A DNA stretch of 64,000 bases from Pseudoxanthomonas sp. X-1 (GTDB lineage: Bacteria; Pseudomonadota; Gammaproteobacteria; Xanthomonadales; Xanthomonadaceae): NCBI RefSeq assembly GCF_020042665.1, contig NZ_CP083376.1:1462001-1526000 (forward strand), written 5' to 3'. The position numbers were made by a program, and so were the translations under genes. The notes under the pieces were generated by a model. That model ran no database searches, had not been told where the DNA came from, and worked only from the letters and a program-made list of their open reading frames with translations. Numbering within the stretch: the stretch's first letter is position 1; the number at the start of each line of letters is the position of its first letter. Positions 1 through 10,772 of the stretch are shown here, one piece after another.

Positions 1-1937
1 TCCTGGGCGGGGCCGAAGTTGAAGCCGTCCACCACCTGGCTGGGTGCCGGGGCATTGGCGCCGTGGCGGCCGCAGCTGCGGCAGGCCACGGCCGGATTCT
101 CCTTGAACACCACCTTGCCGTCGCGGTCCTTGACCTCGTCGATCAGCCAGGGCGTGACCAGCGAGCCGCCGTTGGCCAGCACCGCATAGCCGCGCGCCAC
201 CGACATTGGCGTCAGCGAGGCCGAGCCCAGCGCCATGGACAGATTGGGCGGCAGCTCGGCCTCGTCGAAGCCGAACTGGGCGATGAACTTGCGCGCGAAA
301 TCCACGCCGATCGCATCCAGCAGCCGCACCGAGACCAGGTTCTTGGACTTCACCAGCGCCTCGCGCAGGCGCATGGGGCCGTCGAACTTGCCGTCGTCGT
401 TGCCCGGACGCCAGACATGGCCGCGCCGGTCGCGGAACACCACCGGCGCGTCCAGCACGATCGACAGCGGGTTGAAGCCCTTCTCGAACGCGGCCGAATA
501 CAGGAACGGCTTGAAGCTGGAGCCCGGCTGGCGCCGCGCCTGTGTGGCGCGGTTGAACTTGTTCGCCGCGAAGCTGAAGCCGCCGACCAGGGCGCGGATC
601 GCGCCGCTGTTGGCGTCCAGCGACACCAGCGCCGACTGCGCCTGCGGCAGCTGGTCCAGCGTGTAGACGTACTCGGGCTTGGCCTCGGTCATGGGCCTGG
701 TCTTGTCCTCGGCGTCCTTGTCCTTACGTTCGGCGCCGATGCGCACCAGGTCGCCGCGCTGCAGCAGCCGGCCGGGTGTCTTGCCGGTCCAGCGGCTGGC
801 GCTGGGGCCGAGCACGATCTGTTGCGCGTCGCGGGTCACCACCGTGGCGCTGTCGCCGCTGGTGGAGGCGACGATCACCGGATCCAGCCCGCCCTCGGAC
901 ACGATCCCGGTCAGGTGCGCCGCCAGCGATTCGGCATCGGCATCGCCGGTCACCTCGAAATGCTTCTCAGCGCCGCGCCAGCCGTGGCGATGATCGTAGG
1001 TCGCCAGACCCGTGCGCACCGCCTGGTCGGCGGCCGGCTGCAGCAGCGGATCGACCGTGGTGGTGACGTGGTAGCCCTTGTCCAGCACTTCGCCGCCGAA
1101 CCTGGACACCATCTCCTGGCGGACCATCTCCGCCACGTAGGGCGCGTAGACGTCGATCGGGCGCTCGTGCGGGGCGGCGTGCGGCGGCTCGGCCTTGGCC
1201 GCCGCGGCGTCGCTGGCGCTGATGTAGTGATCTTCCAGCATCCGGTCGATCACGTAGACGCTGCGCTGGTGGTTGCGCACCGGGTTGCTGATCGGGTTGC
1301 CGCTGGAGGGGAACTTCAGCGAGCTGACCAGCGTGGCCGCCTCGCCCAGGGTCAGCTGGTCCAGCGTCTTGCCGTAATAGAACTCGGCCGCCGCGGCCAC
1401 GCCATAGGAGCGGTTGCCGAAGAAGCTCTTGTTGAGGTACAGCTCTAGGATCTGGTCCTTGGTGAGCATCCGCTCGATGCGCATGGCCAGCAGCATCTCG
1501 GCCAGCTTGCGGGTGTAGCTGTACTCATTGCTCAGGAAGAACTGGCGCGCGACCTGCTGGGTGATGGTGCTGCCGCCGGCCACGCGGCCGTCCTTGGTCA
1601 GCGTCTGCCAGACCGCGCGCGAGATGCCGGTCGGGTCGATGCCGCCATGTTCGTAGAAGTTCGAGTCCTCCGCCGCCACGAACGCACGTTGGACGTTGAC
1701 CGGCACCTTGCTGATGTCGACCGGGTAGCGGCGGGTCTCGCCAAAGATTCCGATCAGGCTGCCGTCATTGGCATAGACGTACATCGGCTCCTGCAGCTGC
1801 ACATCCCGCAGCGACTGGATCGATGGCAGTTTCGACGAGATGGAGTAATAGAAAAAGCCTAGGATGACCGCCCCGGCCAGGGCGCCGGCCAGGCACAGGA
1901 GCAGCGCCCAGCGGAGCAGGCGGCGGAAACGGGACAT
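1..1937 (-). CDS. mrcA: Penicillin-binding protein 1A (bifunctional transglycosylase/transpeptidase), C-terminus beyond window
   Basis: This is a class A penicillin-binding protein that polymerises and cross-links peptidoglycan in the periplasm. The ATG at 1937 opens a frame with a short cytoplasmic arginine-rich start and one membrane anchor at about residues 9-29. The GT51 transglycosylase domain follows, with the catalytic glutamate in [13 protein letters not shown] near residue 88. The transpeptidase domain contains PGSSFKPF, with the active-site serine at residue 473, and then an SKN motif. The KTG motif should lie just beyond the left edge, so only 645 codons are present. The gene is divergent from pilMNOPQ, an arrangement common in gammaproteobacteria. 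A TATACT-like -10 box lies at 1973-1978 on the minus strand, without a good -35. Family assignment is very secure. Confidence 0.96.
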   Translation of the reverse strand, partial: MSRFRRLLRWALLLCLAGALAGAVILGFFYYSISSKLPSIQSLRDVQLQEPMYVYANDGSLIGIFGETRRYPVDISKVPVNVQRAFVAAEDSNFYEHGGIDPTGISRAVWQTLTKDGRVAGGSTITQQVARQFFLSNEYSYTRKLAEMLLAMRIERMLTKDQILELYLNKSFFGNRSYGVAAAAEFYYGKTLDQLTLGEAATLVSSLKFPSSGNPISNPVRNHQRSVYVIDRMLEDHYISASDAAAAKAEPPHAAPHERPIDVYAPYVAEMVRQEMVSRFGGEVLDKGYHVTTTVDPLLQPAADQAVRTGLATYDHRHGWRGAEKHFEVTGDADAESLAAHLTGIVSEGGLDPVIVASTSGDSATVVTRDAQQIVLGPSASRWTGKTPGRLLQRGDLVRIGAERKDKDAEDKTRPMTEAKPEYVYTLDQLPQAQSALVSLDANSGAIRALVGGFSFAANKFNRATQARRQPGSSFKPFLYSAAFEKGFNPLSIVLDAPVVFRDRRGHVWRPGNDDGKFDGPMRLREALVKSKNLVSVRLLDAIGVDFARKFIAQFGFDEAELPPNLSMALGSASLTPMSVARGYAVLANGGSLVTPWLIDEVKDRDGKVVFKENPAVACRSCGRHGANAPAPSQVVDGFNFGPAQ

Positions 1938-2076
1938 CGGGAGGCTTCCGATTGCACAATTGGTGGCGCGGGAGTATAGATGACTCGGAAGCGGGGGCCG
2001 GCTTCCTTGGGGGAAACAAGGACTTGGGGCAACTCCTTAAAAAAGGCGGCAACCGTCACGGGTCGCTCGCAGGTTC

Positions 2077-2105
2077 TTGCAAGTTGTAAAAAATTCATTA
2101 CTAAT
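2077..2105 (+). promoter_or_regulatory. Candidate sigma-70 promoter for pilMNOPQ
   Basis: TTGCAA at 2077-2082 and ACTAAT at 2100-2105 are separated by 17 bases and lie about 55 bases upstream of pilM. This is the AT-richest part of the mrcA-pilM divergent region. The -10 matches only 4 of 6 consensus positions, so the call is tentative. Confidence 0.35.
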
Positions 2106-2109
2106 GTGA

Positions 2110-3215
<1,106 letters not shown>

Positions 3216-3216
<1 letters not shown>

Positions 3217-3929
3217 TGGCAAAGATCAACCTGCTCCCGTGGCGCGAAGAGCGTCGCGCGCAACGCCAGAAGGAGTTCTACGGCATGCTGGGCGTGGCCG
3301 CGGCCATCTCGGTGTTGCTGGCGCTCTTCATCTGGTTCTACTACAACGGCCAGATCGACGGCCAGAACGAGCGCAACGCCTTTCTGCAGGGCGAGATCGC
3401 CAAGGTCGATGCGCAGATCACCGAGATCGACGCGCTGGACAAGCAGAAGGATCGCCTGCTGGCCCGCAAGAAGGTCATCGAGCAACTGCAGGCCAACCGT
3501 TCGCAGATGGTGCACCTGTTCGACTCGCTGGTGCGCACCATCCCCGACGGCGTGGTGCTGACCAGCATCAAGCAGGAAGGCAATGTCCTCACCCTGCAGG
3601 GCCGCTCGCAATCCAACGCGCGCGTCAGTACCTACATGCGCAACCTGGAGGGCTCCGGCTGGATGACCAAGCCGGACCTGTCGGTGATCGAGGCCAAGGC
3701 GGCCGAAAGCCAGGGGCAGGCCGCGCCGACCTCGGTCGCCGGCCGGGCGCTGCCGTATATGTTCAGCCTGAAGGTCGAACTGTCCAGCCCAGCCGATCCC
3801 AACGCCGCGCCCGCGACCGATCCGGCGGCGGCACCCGCCGCGGCCCCGGCCGGCGCCGCGGCGCCGGCGACCAGCCAGCCGCCCCAGGCCACCACGCCGC
3901 CGCAGACCCAGGGGAGCCCGGCGTCATGA
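3216..3929 (+). CDS. pilN: Type IV pilus assembly protein PilN
   Basis: PilN is a bitopic inner-membrane protein of the pilus alignment subcomplex. Its N-terminus, MAKINLLPWREERR, is the conserved cytoplasmic INLLPWR tail that docks in PilM. A single membrane helix lies at about residues 25-45. A periplasmic coiled-coil region and a ferredoxin-like domain follow. The last 40 residues are an alanine/proline-rich tail, longer than in Pseudomonas PilN (237 residues in total here). It overlaps pilM by one base and pilO by four, so the operon is translationally coupled. Confidence 0.96.
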
Positions 3930-4597
3930 GCCAGAGAAAGATCAAGATCAGCGAGCTGGACTTCAACAACATCGGCGGCTGGCCGCGGAACTACAAGATC
4001 GGGTTCTGCGTGCTGGTCGGCGCCCTCGTGCTGATCCTCGCCTACCTGCTGGTGTTCCGCGGGCAGGCCGAGGAACTAGAGGGCCTGGAGAGCCAGGAGT
4101 CCACCCTGCGTAGCGAGTTCGAACAGAAGGCCGGCCGCGCCGCCAATCTGCAGCCGCTCAAGCAGCAGCTGGCGCAGATGGAGCAGGTGCTGCAGCAGAT
4201 GCTGCGCCAGCTGCCCAGCAAGACCGAAATGCCGGACCTGATCGTCGACATCTCGCAGACCGCGCTGTCCAGCGGGCTGACCAACGAGCTGTTCCAGCCC
4301 GGCGAGGAGTCGCAGAAGGAGTTCTACGCCGAGAAGCCGATCGCCCTGCGCATGGTCGGCAGTTACCACCAGTTCGGCGCGTTCGTCAGCGGCGTGGCCT
4401 CGCTGCCGCGCGTGGTCATCCTGACCATGCACGACATCTCGCTGCAGCCGGTCGATCCGAAGCAGGGCATCGCCAACGGCAACCTCGAACTGTCCGGCAC
4501 GGTCAAGACCTACCGCTACCTCGACGAGGAAGAGACCGCCGCGCAGGAGAAGGCCGCTACGGCCGCCGGCACGCAACCTGCAGGCACCACACCATGA
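3926..4597 (+). CDS. pilO: Type IV pilus assembly protein PilO
   Basis: PilO is the bitopic partner of PilN and helps set the alignment of the inner-membrane platform with the secretin. The ATG at 3926 overlaps the pilN stop as ATGA. The 223-residue product starts MSQRKIKISELDFNNIGGWP, which is typical of PilO. It has one membrane helix at about residues 30-50, a coiled-coil segment rich in E, Q and L, and a C-terminal periplasmic domain. The same frame stays open for hundreds of bases upstream inside pilN, but that part has no PilO character, so 3926 is the start. Confidence 0.95.
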   Translation: MSQRKIKISELDFNNIGGWPRNYKIGFCVLVGALVLILAYLLVFRGQAEELEGLESQESTLRSEFEQKAGRAANLQPLKQQLAQMEQVLQQMLRQLPSKTEMPDLIVDISQTALSSGLTNELFQPGEESQKEFYAEKPIALRMVGSYHQFGAFVSGVASLPRVVILTMHDISLQPVDPKQGIANGNLELSGTVKTYRYLDEEETAAQEKAATAAGTQPAGTTP

Positions 4598-5133
4598 CCC
4601 GGGTCCATTCCGCTCGCTCCCGTCTCCTGCTGGCTGGCTTGGCGCTGTCGGCGCTGGCCGGCTGCAGCCGCAGCATCACCAGCACGCCCGGCGATGCGCC
4701 CAACCTTCAGAACTGGGTCAATGATGTGCGCGCCCGTCCGGCGCCGCCGCTGGAGCCGCTGCCGGTGATGCAGCAGTTCGAGACCTTCGAATACGCGGCC
4801 CAGAACCTGCGCGATCCCTTCAGCACGGCCTGGACCACGTCCGATGCCGGCGGCGGCCTGCGTCCGGATCCGAACCGGCGCAAGGAAACCCTCGAGCAGT
4901 ACCCGCTGGACAGCCTGAAGATGGTCGGCACCCTCGGCAGTGGTTCGGGCATCGTCGCGCTGGTGATGGCGCCAGACAAGGTGACCTATCGCGTGTCGCC
5001 GGGCGCTTACCTGGGCCAGAACGACGGACGCGTCACCGACGTCCAGCAGGACCGCATCAACCTTGTAGAACTGGTGTCCGACGGCGCCGGTGGCTGGCTG
5101 GAACGTCCGGCGGCCGTGACGCTAGACCAATGA
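4594..5133 (+). CDS. pilP: Type IV pilus lipoprotein PilP
   Basis: PilP is a lipoprotein that links the PilN/PilO heterodimer to the N0 region of the PilQ secretin. The first 24 residues are a lipoprotein signal peptide ending LSALAGC, with lipidation expected at Cys24. A proline-rich linker follows, and then the C-terminal beta-sandwich containing YPLDSLKMVGTL and the conserved segment VSPGAYLGQNDGRVT. At 179 residues the length is normal. Its ATG overlaps the pilO stop (ATGA), and its own stop overlaps an upstream ATG of pilQ. Confidence 0.95.
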   Translation: MTRVHSARSRLLLAGLALSALAGCSRSITSTPGDAPNLQNWVNDVRARPAPPLEPLPVMQQFETFEYAAQNLRDPFSTAWTTSDAGGGLRPDPNRRKETLEQYPLDSLKMVGTLGSGSGIVALVMAPDKVTYRVSPGAYLGQNDGRVTDVQQDRINLVELVSDGAGGWLERPAAVTLDQ

Positions 5134-5135
5134 TT

Positions 5136-5146
5136 AGGGGATACAC
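5136..5146 (+). promoter_or_regulatory. Ribosome binding site of pilQ that decides its start
   Basis: AGGGGATACAC lies seven bases before the ATG at 5148. The ATG at 5130, which overlaps the pilP stop, has no comparable site, so 5148 is preferred. Confidence 0.6.
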
Positions 5147-5147
5147 G

Positions 5148-7016
5148 ATGACCGCTTCCAACGTTCATGGCCTGCGTCCCCTGCGGCGGCTGGCCGCACA
5201 CCGGTGGGGTGCACTGGTGCTGGCGCTCGCACTCGCGGCGGGGACCGCGCCCGCGCTGGCCGCCGCCGTCGCGCCGGCCGCCGCAGCCCAGGCTGCGCCG
5301 GTCCAGGTGTCCGATGTCGACTTCCGTCGCAGCGAGGATGGCGCGGGCCGCCTGATCCTCAAGTTCGACCGCAAGGGGGCGGTGCCGGACCTGCGTACCG
5401 ACGAGGGCAAGGTCGTCATCGACATGGCCAACGTCATCCTGCCGGCCTCGCTGCAGCGCCCGATGAACGTCACCGACTTCGCCACGCCCGTGCAGCGCAT
5501 CGACGCCCACGCCTCGGGCAAGGGTGCGCAGCTGGTGCTCGATATCCGGGGCGCGGTGGAGTCGCTGGCCTACCAGACCGAAGACCAGTACGTGGTCGAG
5601 ATCAGCCAGAAGTCCAGCAAGCCCGCGATGGGCGCGGCGGCCCAAAGCCGCGGCACCTCGCAACTGGCCACCGGCGGCGCCAAGCCCTATGTCGGCAAGC
5701 CGGTGACCTTCAACTTCCAGGACGTGCCGGTGCGCACCGTCCTGCAGCTGATCGCCGAGGAGTCCAACCTCAACATCGTCGCCTCCGACACCGTCCAGGG
5801 CAGCGTGACCCTGCGTCTGGTCAACGTGCCGTGGGATCAGGCGCTGGACATCGTCCTGCGCGCCAAGGGGCTGGACAAGCGCCGCGACGGCAACGTGGTC
5901 TGGGTGGCACCGCAGCCGGAGCTGGCCAAGTTCGAGCAGGACAAGGAAGACGCGCGCATCGCGATCGAGAATCGCGAGGACCTGATCACCGACTACGTGC
6001 AGATCAACTATCACAGCGCCACCGAGATCTACAAGGCGCTGACCGAGGCCAAGGGCATCGGCGGGCAGAGCGGTGGCGGCAGCGGCCAGAGCGACCAGGA
6101 GAATGGCTTTCTCTCCCCACGCGGCCGCCTGGTCGCCGATGAGCGCACCAATACGCTGATGATCAGCGATATCCCGAAGAAGGTCGCCTCGATGCGCGAG
6201 CTGATCGCCGTGATCGATCGTCCGGTGGATCAGGTGCTGATCGAGGCGCGCATCGTGGTGGCGACCGATACATTCGCCCGCGACCTGGGGGCGCGCTTTG
6301 GCATCGCGGGCAAGCGAACAGGCGACCGTACCCAAATTATTGGCGGGAACATCGGCGATGTAGTGAATATCGCAAATGGTGACGACCGTGTGTTACCAGC
6401 TGGGCTCAATGTAAACATGCCGGCTGGGACTTTCACCAATGGCACTCCGTCGAGCATTGCTTACACACTGCTAGGTGCCAATTTTAACTTGGATCTGGAA
6501 CTTTCCGCGCTTCAAGAAGAAGGCCGCGGCGAAGTAGTGTCCAATCCTCGCATCATCACGGCCAACCAGCGCGAAGGCGACATCAAGCAGGGTACGGAAA
6601 TCGGCTATGTCACGATCACCGGCGGTACGGCTGGTGCGGCAGCCACGCCCAATGTGCAGTTCAAGGAAGCGTTGTTGGAGTTGAAGGTCACGCCGACCAT
6701 TACTCACGACGGACGCATCTTCCTGAACATGTTCGTCAAGAAGGACGACGTGGCCGAGTACATCACTCTGGACGGCTACGGCACGGTGCCGACGCTCAAC
6801 CGCCGCGAGATCAACACCGCCGTGCTGGTCGAGGACGGTCAGACCGTGGTGATCGGCGGCGTCTACGAGTTCACCGACCAGACCTCGGTCTCGAAGGTGC
6901 CGTTCCTGGCCGACATCCCGTTCCTCGGCAACCTGTTCAAGAAGCAGGGCAAGCAGAAGAACAAGGCCGAGCTGCTGATCTTCGTGACGCCCAAGGTGAT
7001 CGCGGTCCGTCAGTAA
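5148..7016 (+). CDS. pilQ: Type IV pilus secretin PilQ
   Basis: PilQ forms the outer-membrane channel through which the pilus passes. The 622-residue product has a signal peptide over roughly residues 1-40 and an AMIN domain at about 60-155. An STN/N0-like domain starts with KPYVGKPVTFNFQDVPVR near residue 180, and a secretin N1 domain follows. The secretin beta-barrel domain runs from about 450, with VLVEDGQTVVIGGVYEF and VPFLADIPFLGNLFK near the end. Codons from about 6315 to 6550 (residues 390-467) look unlike the rest, with TTA, CTA, GTA, ACA, ATT and AAT, although the protein reads through in frame. An in-frame ATG at 5130 would add six residues. A terminator follows. Confidence 0.96.
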   Translation: MTASNVHGLRPLRRLAAHRWGALVLALALAAGTAPALAAAVAPAAAAQAAPVQVSDVDFRRSEDGAGRLILKFDRKGAVPDLRTDEGKVVIDMANVILPASLQRPMNVTDFATPVQRIDAHASGKGAQLVLDIRGAVESLAYQTEDQYVVEISQKSSKPAMGAAAQSRGTSQLATGGAKPYVGKPVTFNFQDVPVRTVLQLIAEESNLNIVASDTVQGSVTLRLVNVPWDQALDIVLRAKGLDKRRDGNVVWVAPQPELAKFEQDKEDARIAIENREDLITDYVQINYHSATEIYKALTEAKGIGGQSGGGSGQSDQENGFLSPRGRLVADERTNTLMISDIPKKVASMRELIAVIDRPVDQVLIEARIVVATDTFARDLGARFGIAGKRTGDRTQIIGGNIGDVVNIANGDDRVLPAGLNVNMPAGTFTNGTPSSIAYTLLGANFNLDLELSALQEEGRGEVVSNPRIITANQREGDIKQGTEIGYVTITGGTAGAAATPNVQFKEALLELKVTPTITHDGRIFLNMFVKKDDVAEYITLDGYGTVPTLNRREINTAVLVEDGQTVVIGGVYEFTDQTSVSKVPFLADIPFLGNLFKKQGKQKNKAELLIFVTPKVIAVRQ

Positions 7017-7035
7017 GCGGGTCCGAAGCAGTGAG

Positions 7036-7063
7036 GAAAACGGGGCCGTTCGGCCCCGTTTTC
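7036..7063 (+). terminator. Rho-independent terminator after pilQ
   Basis: A perfect 12-base-pair hairpin has arms at 7036-7047 and 7052-7063 and a GTTC loop. The A run in the left arm and T run in the right arm make it usable on either strand. It lies 20 bases after the pilQ stop. Confidence 0.88.
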
Positions 7064-7212
7064 ATGTCGAACCCTCTGCGTGGGGTCAGGAGCGGGCAGG
7101 ACCCCAGTGCTCGAACGAGCATGGCGCTTCGCTGAACGCGAGGCCCAAGGTAAGGTGGTGCGCGGAACCCTTTCGATCAGGCCCGGTCGAAACGCCGCGC
7201 CCGATCCCGACC

Positions 7213-8250
<1,038 letters not shown>

Positions 8251-8356
8251 GTCGTAGGCCGGAACAGGCGAACGCCGCGATGATCCCCTTCTGCCCAGCC
8301 CGGCTCGAGCGCGCGCTGCGTCGCGGCCCTCCGGACGGCGCGTGGTCGCGGGGACC

Positions 8357-9304
8357 ATGGTCGTGAGCCCGGTTTCCGCACCGCACGATGCTCCCGCGCG
8401 CTCTGCGGGCGACGGCCTGCGCCCCACGCTGGCCGAACTGGTGCAGCTGCGTGCGCTGGCACAGCGGCGCCCGGCCGCGCGTCGCGGCAGCCACCATCTC
8501 AGCGGCCCGGCCGCCTCGCCGCTGCGCGGGCGCGGCATGGAGTACGCCGAGTCGCGCGAGTATGTCGCCGGCGACGATGCGCGCCATATCGACTGGCGCC
8601 TGACGGCGCGCAGCGGCAAGCCGCACACCAAGCTGTTCCAGGCCGAACGCGAACGGCTGACGCTGATCGTGGCCGACACCGCGCCGACGCTGTACTTCGG
8701 CACGCGTGTGCGCTTCAAATCGGTGCAGGCCGCGCGCGCCGGCGCCCTGGCCGCCTGGGCCGCGGTGGCCGACGGCGATCGCGTGGCGGTCCTGCGCGGG
8801 GCCGGGCGCGATCCCTCCCCGCCGCCGGCCGGCGGCACGCGCGGCGCGCTGCGCACGCTCGACGCGCTGACGCGCTGGTATGCGCAGCGGCCGGACGACG
8901 ATGAGGGCCTGGCCGTCGCGCTGGAGCATGCGCAGCGCGTGCTGCGCCCCGGTTCGCGCCTGATCGTCCTGGCCGATCCCCGCAGCCTGGCGCAGATCCC
9001 CGAGCTGCGCTGGTCGGCGCTGGCGGCGCGCGGCGAGGTCATCGTGCTGCTGATGACCGATGCGCTGGAACAGTCCCCGCCGCGCGCGTCGCTGCCGTTC
9101 CAGAGCGGTGAGCACCGGGTCGAACTGGACCTGGCCAGCGCCGCGCAGCGGCAGCGCTGGGGCCGGACCTTCGTCCAGCCCTTGGAGGCGGCGCTCACGC
9201 AGCTGCCCACGCGTGGCGTGCGCATCACGGCGCTGCGCGCCGACGCGCCGAGCGATGCCTGGCTGCCGTTGCTGGCGCGTGCCACGGCACCGGCAACAGC
9301 ATGA
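8357..9304 (+). CDS. DUF58 domain-containing protein
   Basis: This DUF58 family protein of unknown biochemical role is found with MoxR ATPases and VWA proteins. The diagnostic motif SREYVAGDDARHIDWRLTAR lies near residues 60-80 and is followed by KLFQAERERLTLIVAD, which starts a VWA-like fold. The length is 315 residues with the ATG at 8357; an in-frame GTG at 8342 is possible. Unlike its downstream neighbours it is separated from moxR by about 100 bases. Its stop overlaps the next start by four bases. Confidence 0.9.
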   Translation: MVVSPVSAPHDAPARSAGDGLRPTLAELVQLRALAQRRPAARRGSHHLSGPAASPLRGRGMEYAESREYVAGDDARHIDWRLTARSGKPHTKLFQAERERLTLIVADTAPTLYFGTRVRFKSVQAARAGALAAWAAVADGDRVAVLRGAGRDPSPPPAGGTRGALRTLDALTRWYAQRPDDDEGLAVALEHAQRVLRPGSRLIVLADPRSLAQIPELRWSALAARGEVIVLLMTDALEQSPPRASLPFQSGEHRVELDLASAAQRQRWGRTFVQPLEAALTQLPTRGVRITALRADAPSDAWLPLLARATAPATA

Positions 9305-9759
9305 GCGCGCCCGCGCCCCTGGTGTTGCGCGATGTGCACGTGCCGCCGGCGCCGAGCTGGTGGCCGCCGGCGCTTGGCTGGTGGCTGGTGCTGCTGGCCG
9401 TCGCGGCGCTGGTGGCCGTGCCGCTGCTGTGGCGCGCCTGGCGCCGCCGGCGGCGCGCGCGCTGGCGGCGCCTGTTCGAGGTCGAATGCCACGGCGGCCT
9501 GGCGCCGCCGGAGCAGGTCGCGGCGGCCTCGCAGCTGCTGCGCCGCGCCGCGCGCCGGGTCGATCCGCGCGCCGACCGCCTGCAGGGCATGGCCTGGCTG
9601 CGCTTCCTGGACGGCCGGAAGGAGCGTGCGTTCAGCGAGGGAGCAGGCGCACTGCTGCTCGACGGCGGTTATCGCCCGCGCGTCGATCCGGGTCAGCTGG
9701 AGGCGCTGCGGGCGTTGGCCGCGGCGCGTTTCGTGCAGCTGATGGAGGGCCGCCGATGA
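9301..9759 (+). CDS. DUF4381 domain-containing membrane protein
   Basis: This small single-pass membrane protein has 152 residues. It opens with a proline/tryptophan-rich periplasmic piece (LRDVHVPPAPSWWPPALGWW), then a membrane helix at about residues 24-43 and a strongly basic cytoplasmic stretch (WRAWRRRRRARWRRL). A helical domain with the family pattern LRRAARRVDPRADRLQGMAW follows. DUF4381 members sit between DUF58 and VWA genes in Bat-type operons, as here. It overlaps both neighbours by four bases. The biochemical role is unknown. Confidence 0.85.
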   Translation: MSAPAPLVLRDVHVPPAPSWWPPALGWWLVLLAVAALVAVPLLWRAWRRRRRARWRRLFEVECHGGLAPPEQVAAASQLLRRAARRVDPRADRLQGMAWLRFLDGRKERAFSEGAGALLLDGGYRPRVDPGQLEALRALAAARFVQLMEGRR

Positions 9760-10772
9760 GCCTCCTGGCGCAGTGGATGCACGATTTCAGGCTGTTCTTC
9801 GGCGGCTTCGCCTGGCCGTGGATGTGGCTGGCGCTGCCATTGCCCTGGCTGGTGACCTGGCTGCTGCCGGCGGTGCGCAGCCGGTCGCCGGCGCTGCGCG
9901 TGCCCTACGGCGATGCGCTGGATGGCATCGTGGTCGCGGCGGCCACCGCGCGACGCTTCCGCATCAACTGGCTGGCCGCCGCGGCCTGGCTGTTGCTGTG
10001 CGCGGCGGCCGCGCGGCCGCAGCAGCTGGGCGAGGCGGTCACGCCGCCGCAGACCGGGCGCGACCTGATGCTGGCCGTCGACCTGTCCGGCAGCATGCGT
10101 GAGACCGATATGGAGCTGGGCGGCAGCCCGGTCGACCGGCTGACCGCGGCCAAGGCGGTGCTCGCCGACTTCCTGGACCGCCGCGTGGGCGACCGCGTCG
10201 GCCTGCTGGTGTTCGGCAGCCGCGCCTACGCGGTGGCGCCGCTGACGCTGGACCGCGATTCGGTGCGCGACCAGCTACGCGATACGTTCAGCGGGCTGGC
10301 CGGACGCGAGACGGCCATCGGCGATGCCATCGGCCTGGCGGTCAAGCGCCTGGCCGCCCAGCCCGAAGGCCAGCGCGTACTGATCCTGCTCACCGACGGT
10401 GTCAGCAACGCCGGCGCGTTGGACCCTGAAAAAGCGGCCGAACTGGCCGCGCACGAGGGCGTGCGCATCCACACCATCGCCTTCGGCGGTGGCGGGGGGA
10501 TGTCGGTGTTCGGCATGCGCCTGGGGCTGCAGGGGCAGGACGACATTGACGAGGACGGCCTGCGCCGCATCGCCCAGGCCACCGGCGGCCGCTTCTTCCG
10601 CGCCCGTGATACGGGTGAGCTGGCCGGCATCTATTCGGAGCTGGACCGGATCGAGCCGATCTCGCGACCGGGCCGCGCGGTGCAGCCTCGCATCGAGCGC
10701 TATCCGCTGCCGCTGGCGTGCGCGCTGGGCCTGGGCCTGCTGGCATTGGCTTGGCGGGGGCTGCGCACATGA
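9756..10772 (+). CDS. VWA domain-containing membrane protein (BatA-like)
   Basis: This inner-membrane von Willebrand factor A protein corresponds to BatA of Bacteroides-type aerotolerance operons. The 338-residue product has N-terminal hydrophobic helices, a VWA domain with an intact metal-ion site (DLSGSM, Asp109; later TDGVSNAG), and a C-terminal membrane helix. The start at 9756 overlaps the preceding stop as ATGA. The open frame continues far upstream within DUF58 and DUF4381, but that is a GC-rich shadow. It probably works with the MoxR ATPase on an envelope process; that role is inferred from family context. Confidence 0.9.
   Translation: MSLLAQWMHDFRLFFGGFAWPWMWLALPLPWLVTWLLPAVRSRSPALRVPYGDALDGIVVAAATARRFRINWLAAAAWLLLCAAAARPQQLGEAVTPPQTGRDLMLAVDLSGSMRETDMELGGSPVDRLTAAKAVLADFLDRRVGDRVGLLVFGSRAYAVAPLTLDRDSVRDQLRDTFSGLAGRETAIGDAIGLAVKRLAAQPEGQRVLILLTDGVSNAGALDPEKAAELAAHEGVRIHTIAFGGGGGMSVFGMRLGLQGQDDIDEDGLRRIAQATGGRFFRARDTGELAGIYSELDRIEPISRPGRAVQPRIERYPLPLACALGLGLLALAWRGLRT

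Noticed and set aside
63..1448. Long plus-strand frame opposite mrcA
   Set aside because: The minus strand codes for a penicillin-binding protein with all expected motifs; the plus-strand product is His/Gln/Arg-rich and unpatterned.
2063..2085. Possible sigma-54 promoter upstream of pilM (CTCGCAGGTTCTTGCAA)
   Set aside because: The GG of the -24 element is missing and the spacing to TTGC is one base short. A sigma-70 type promoter fits better.
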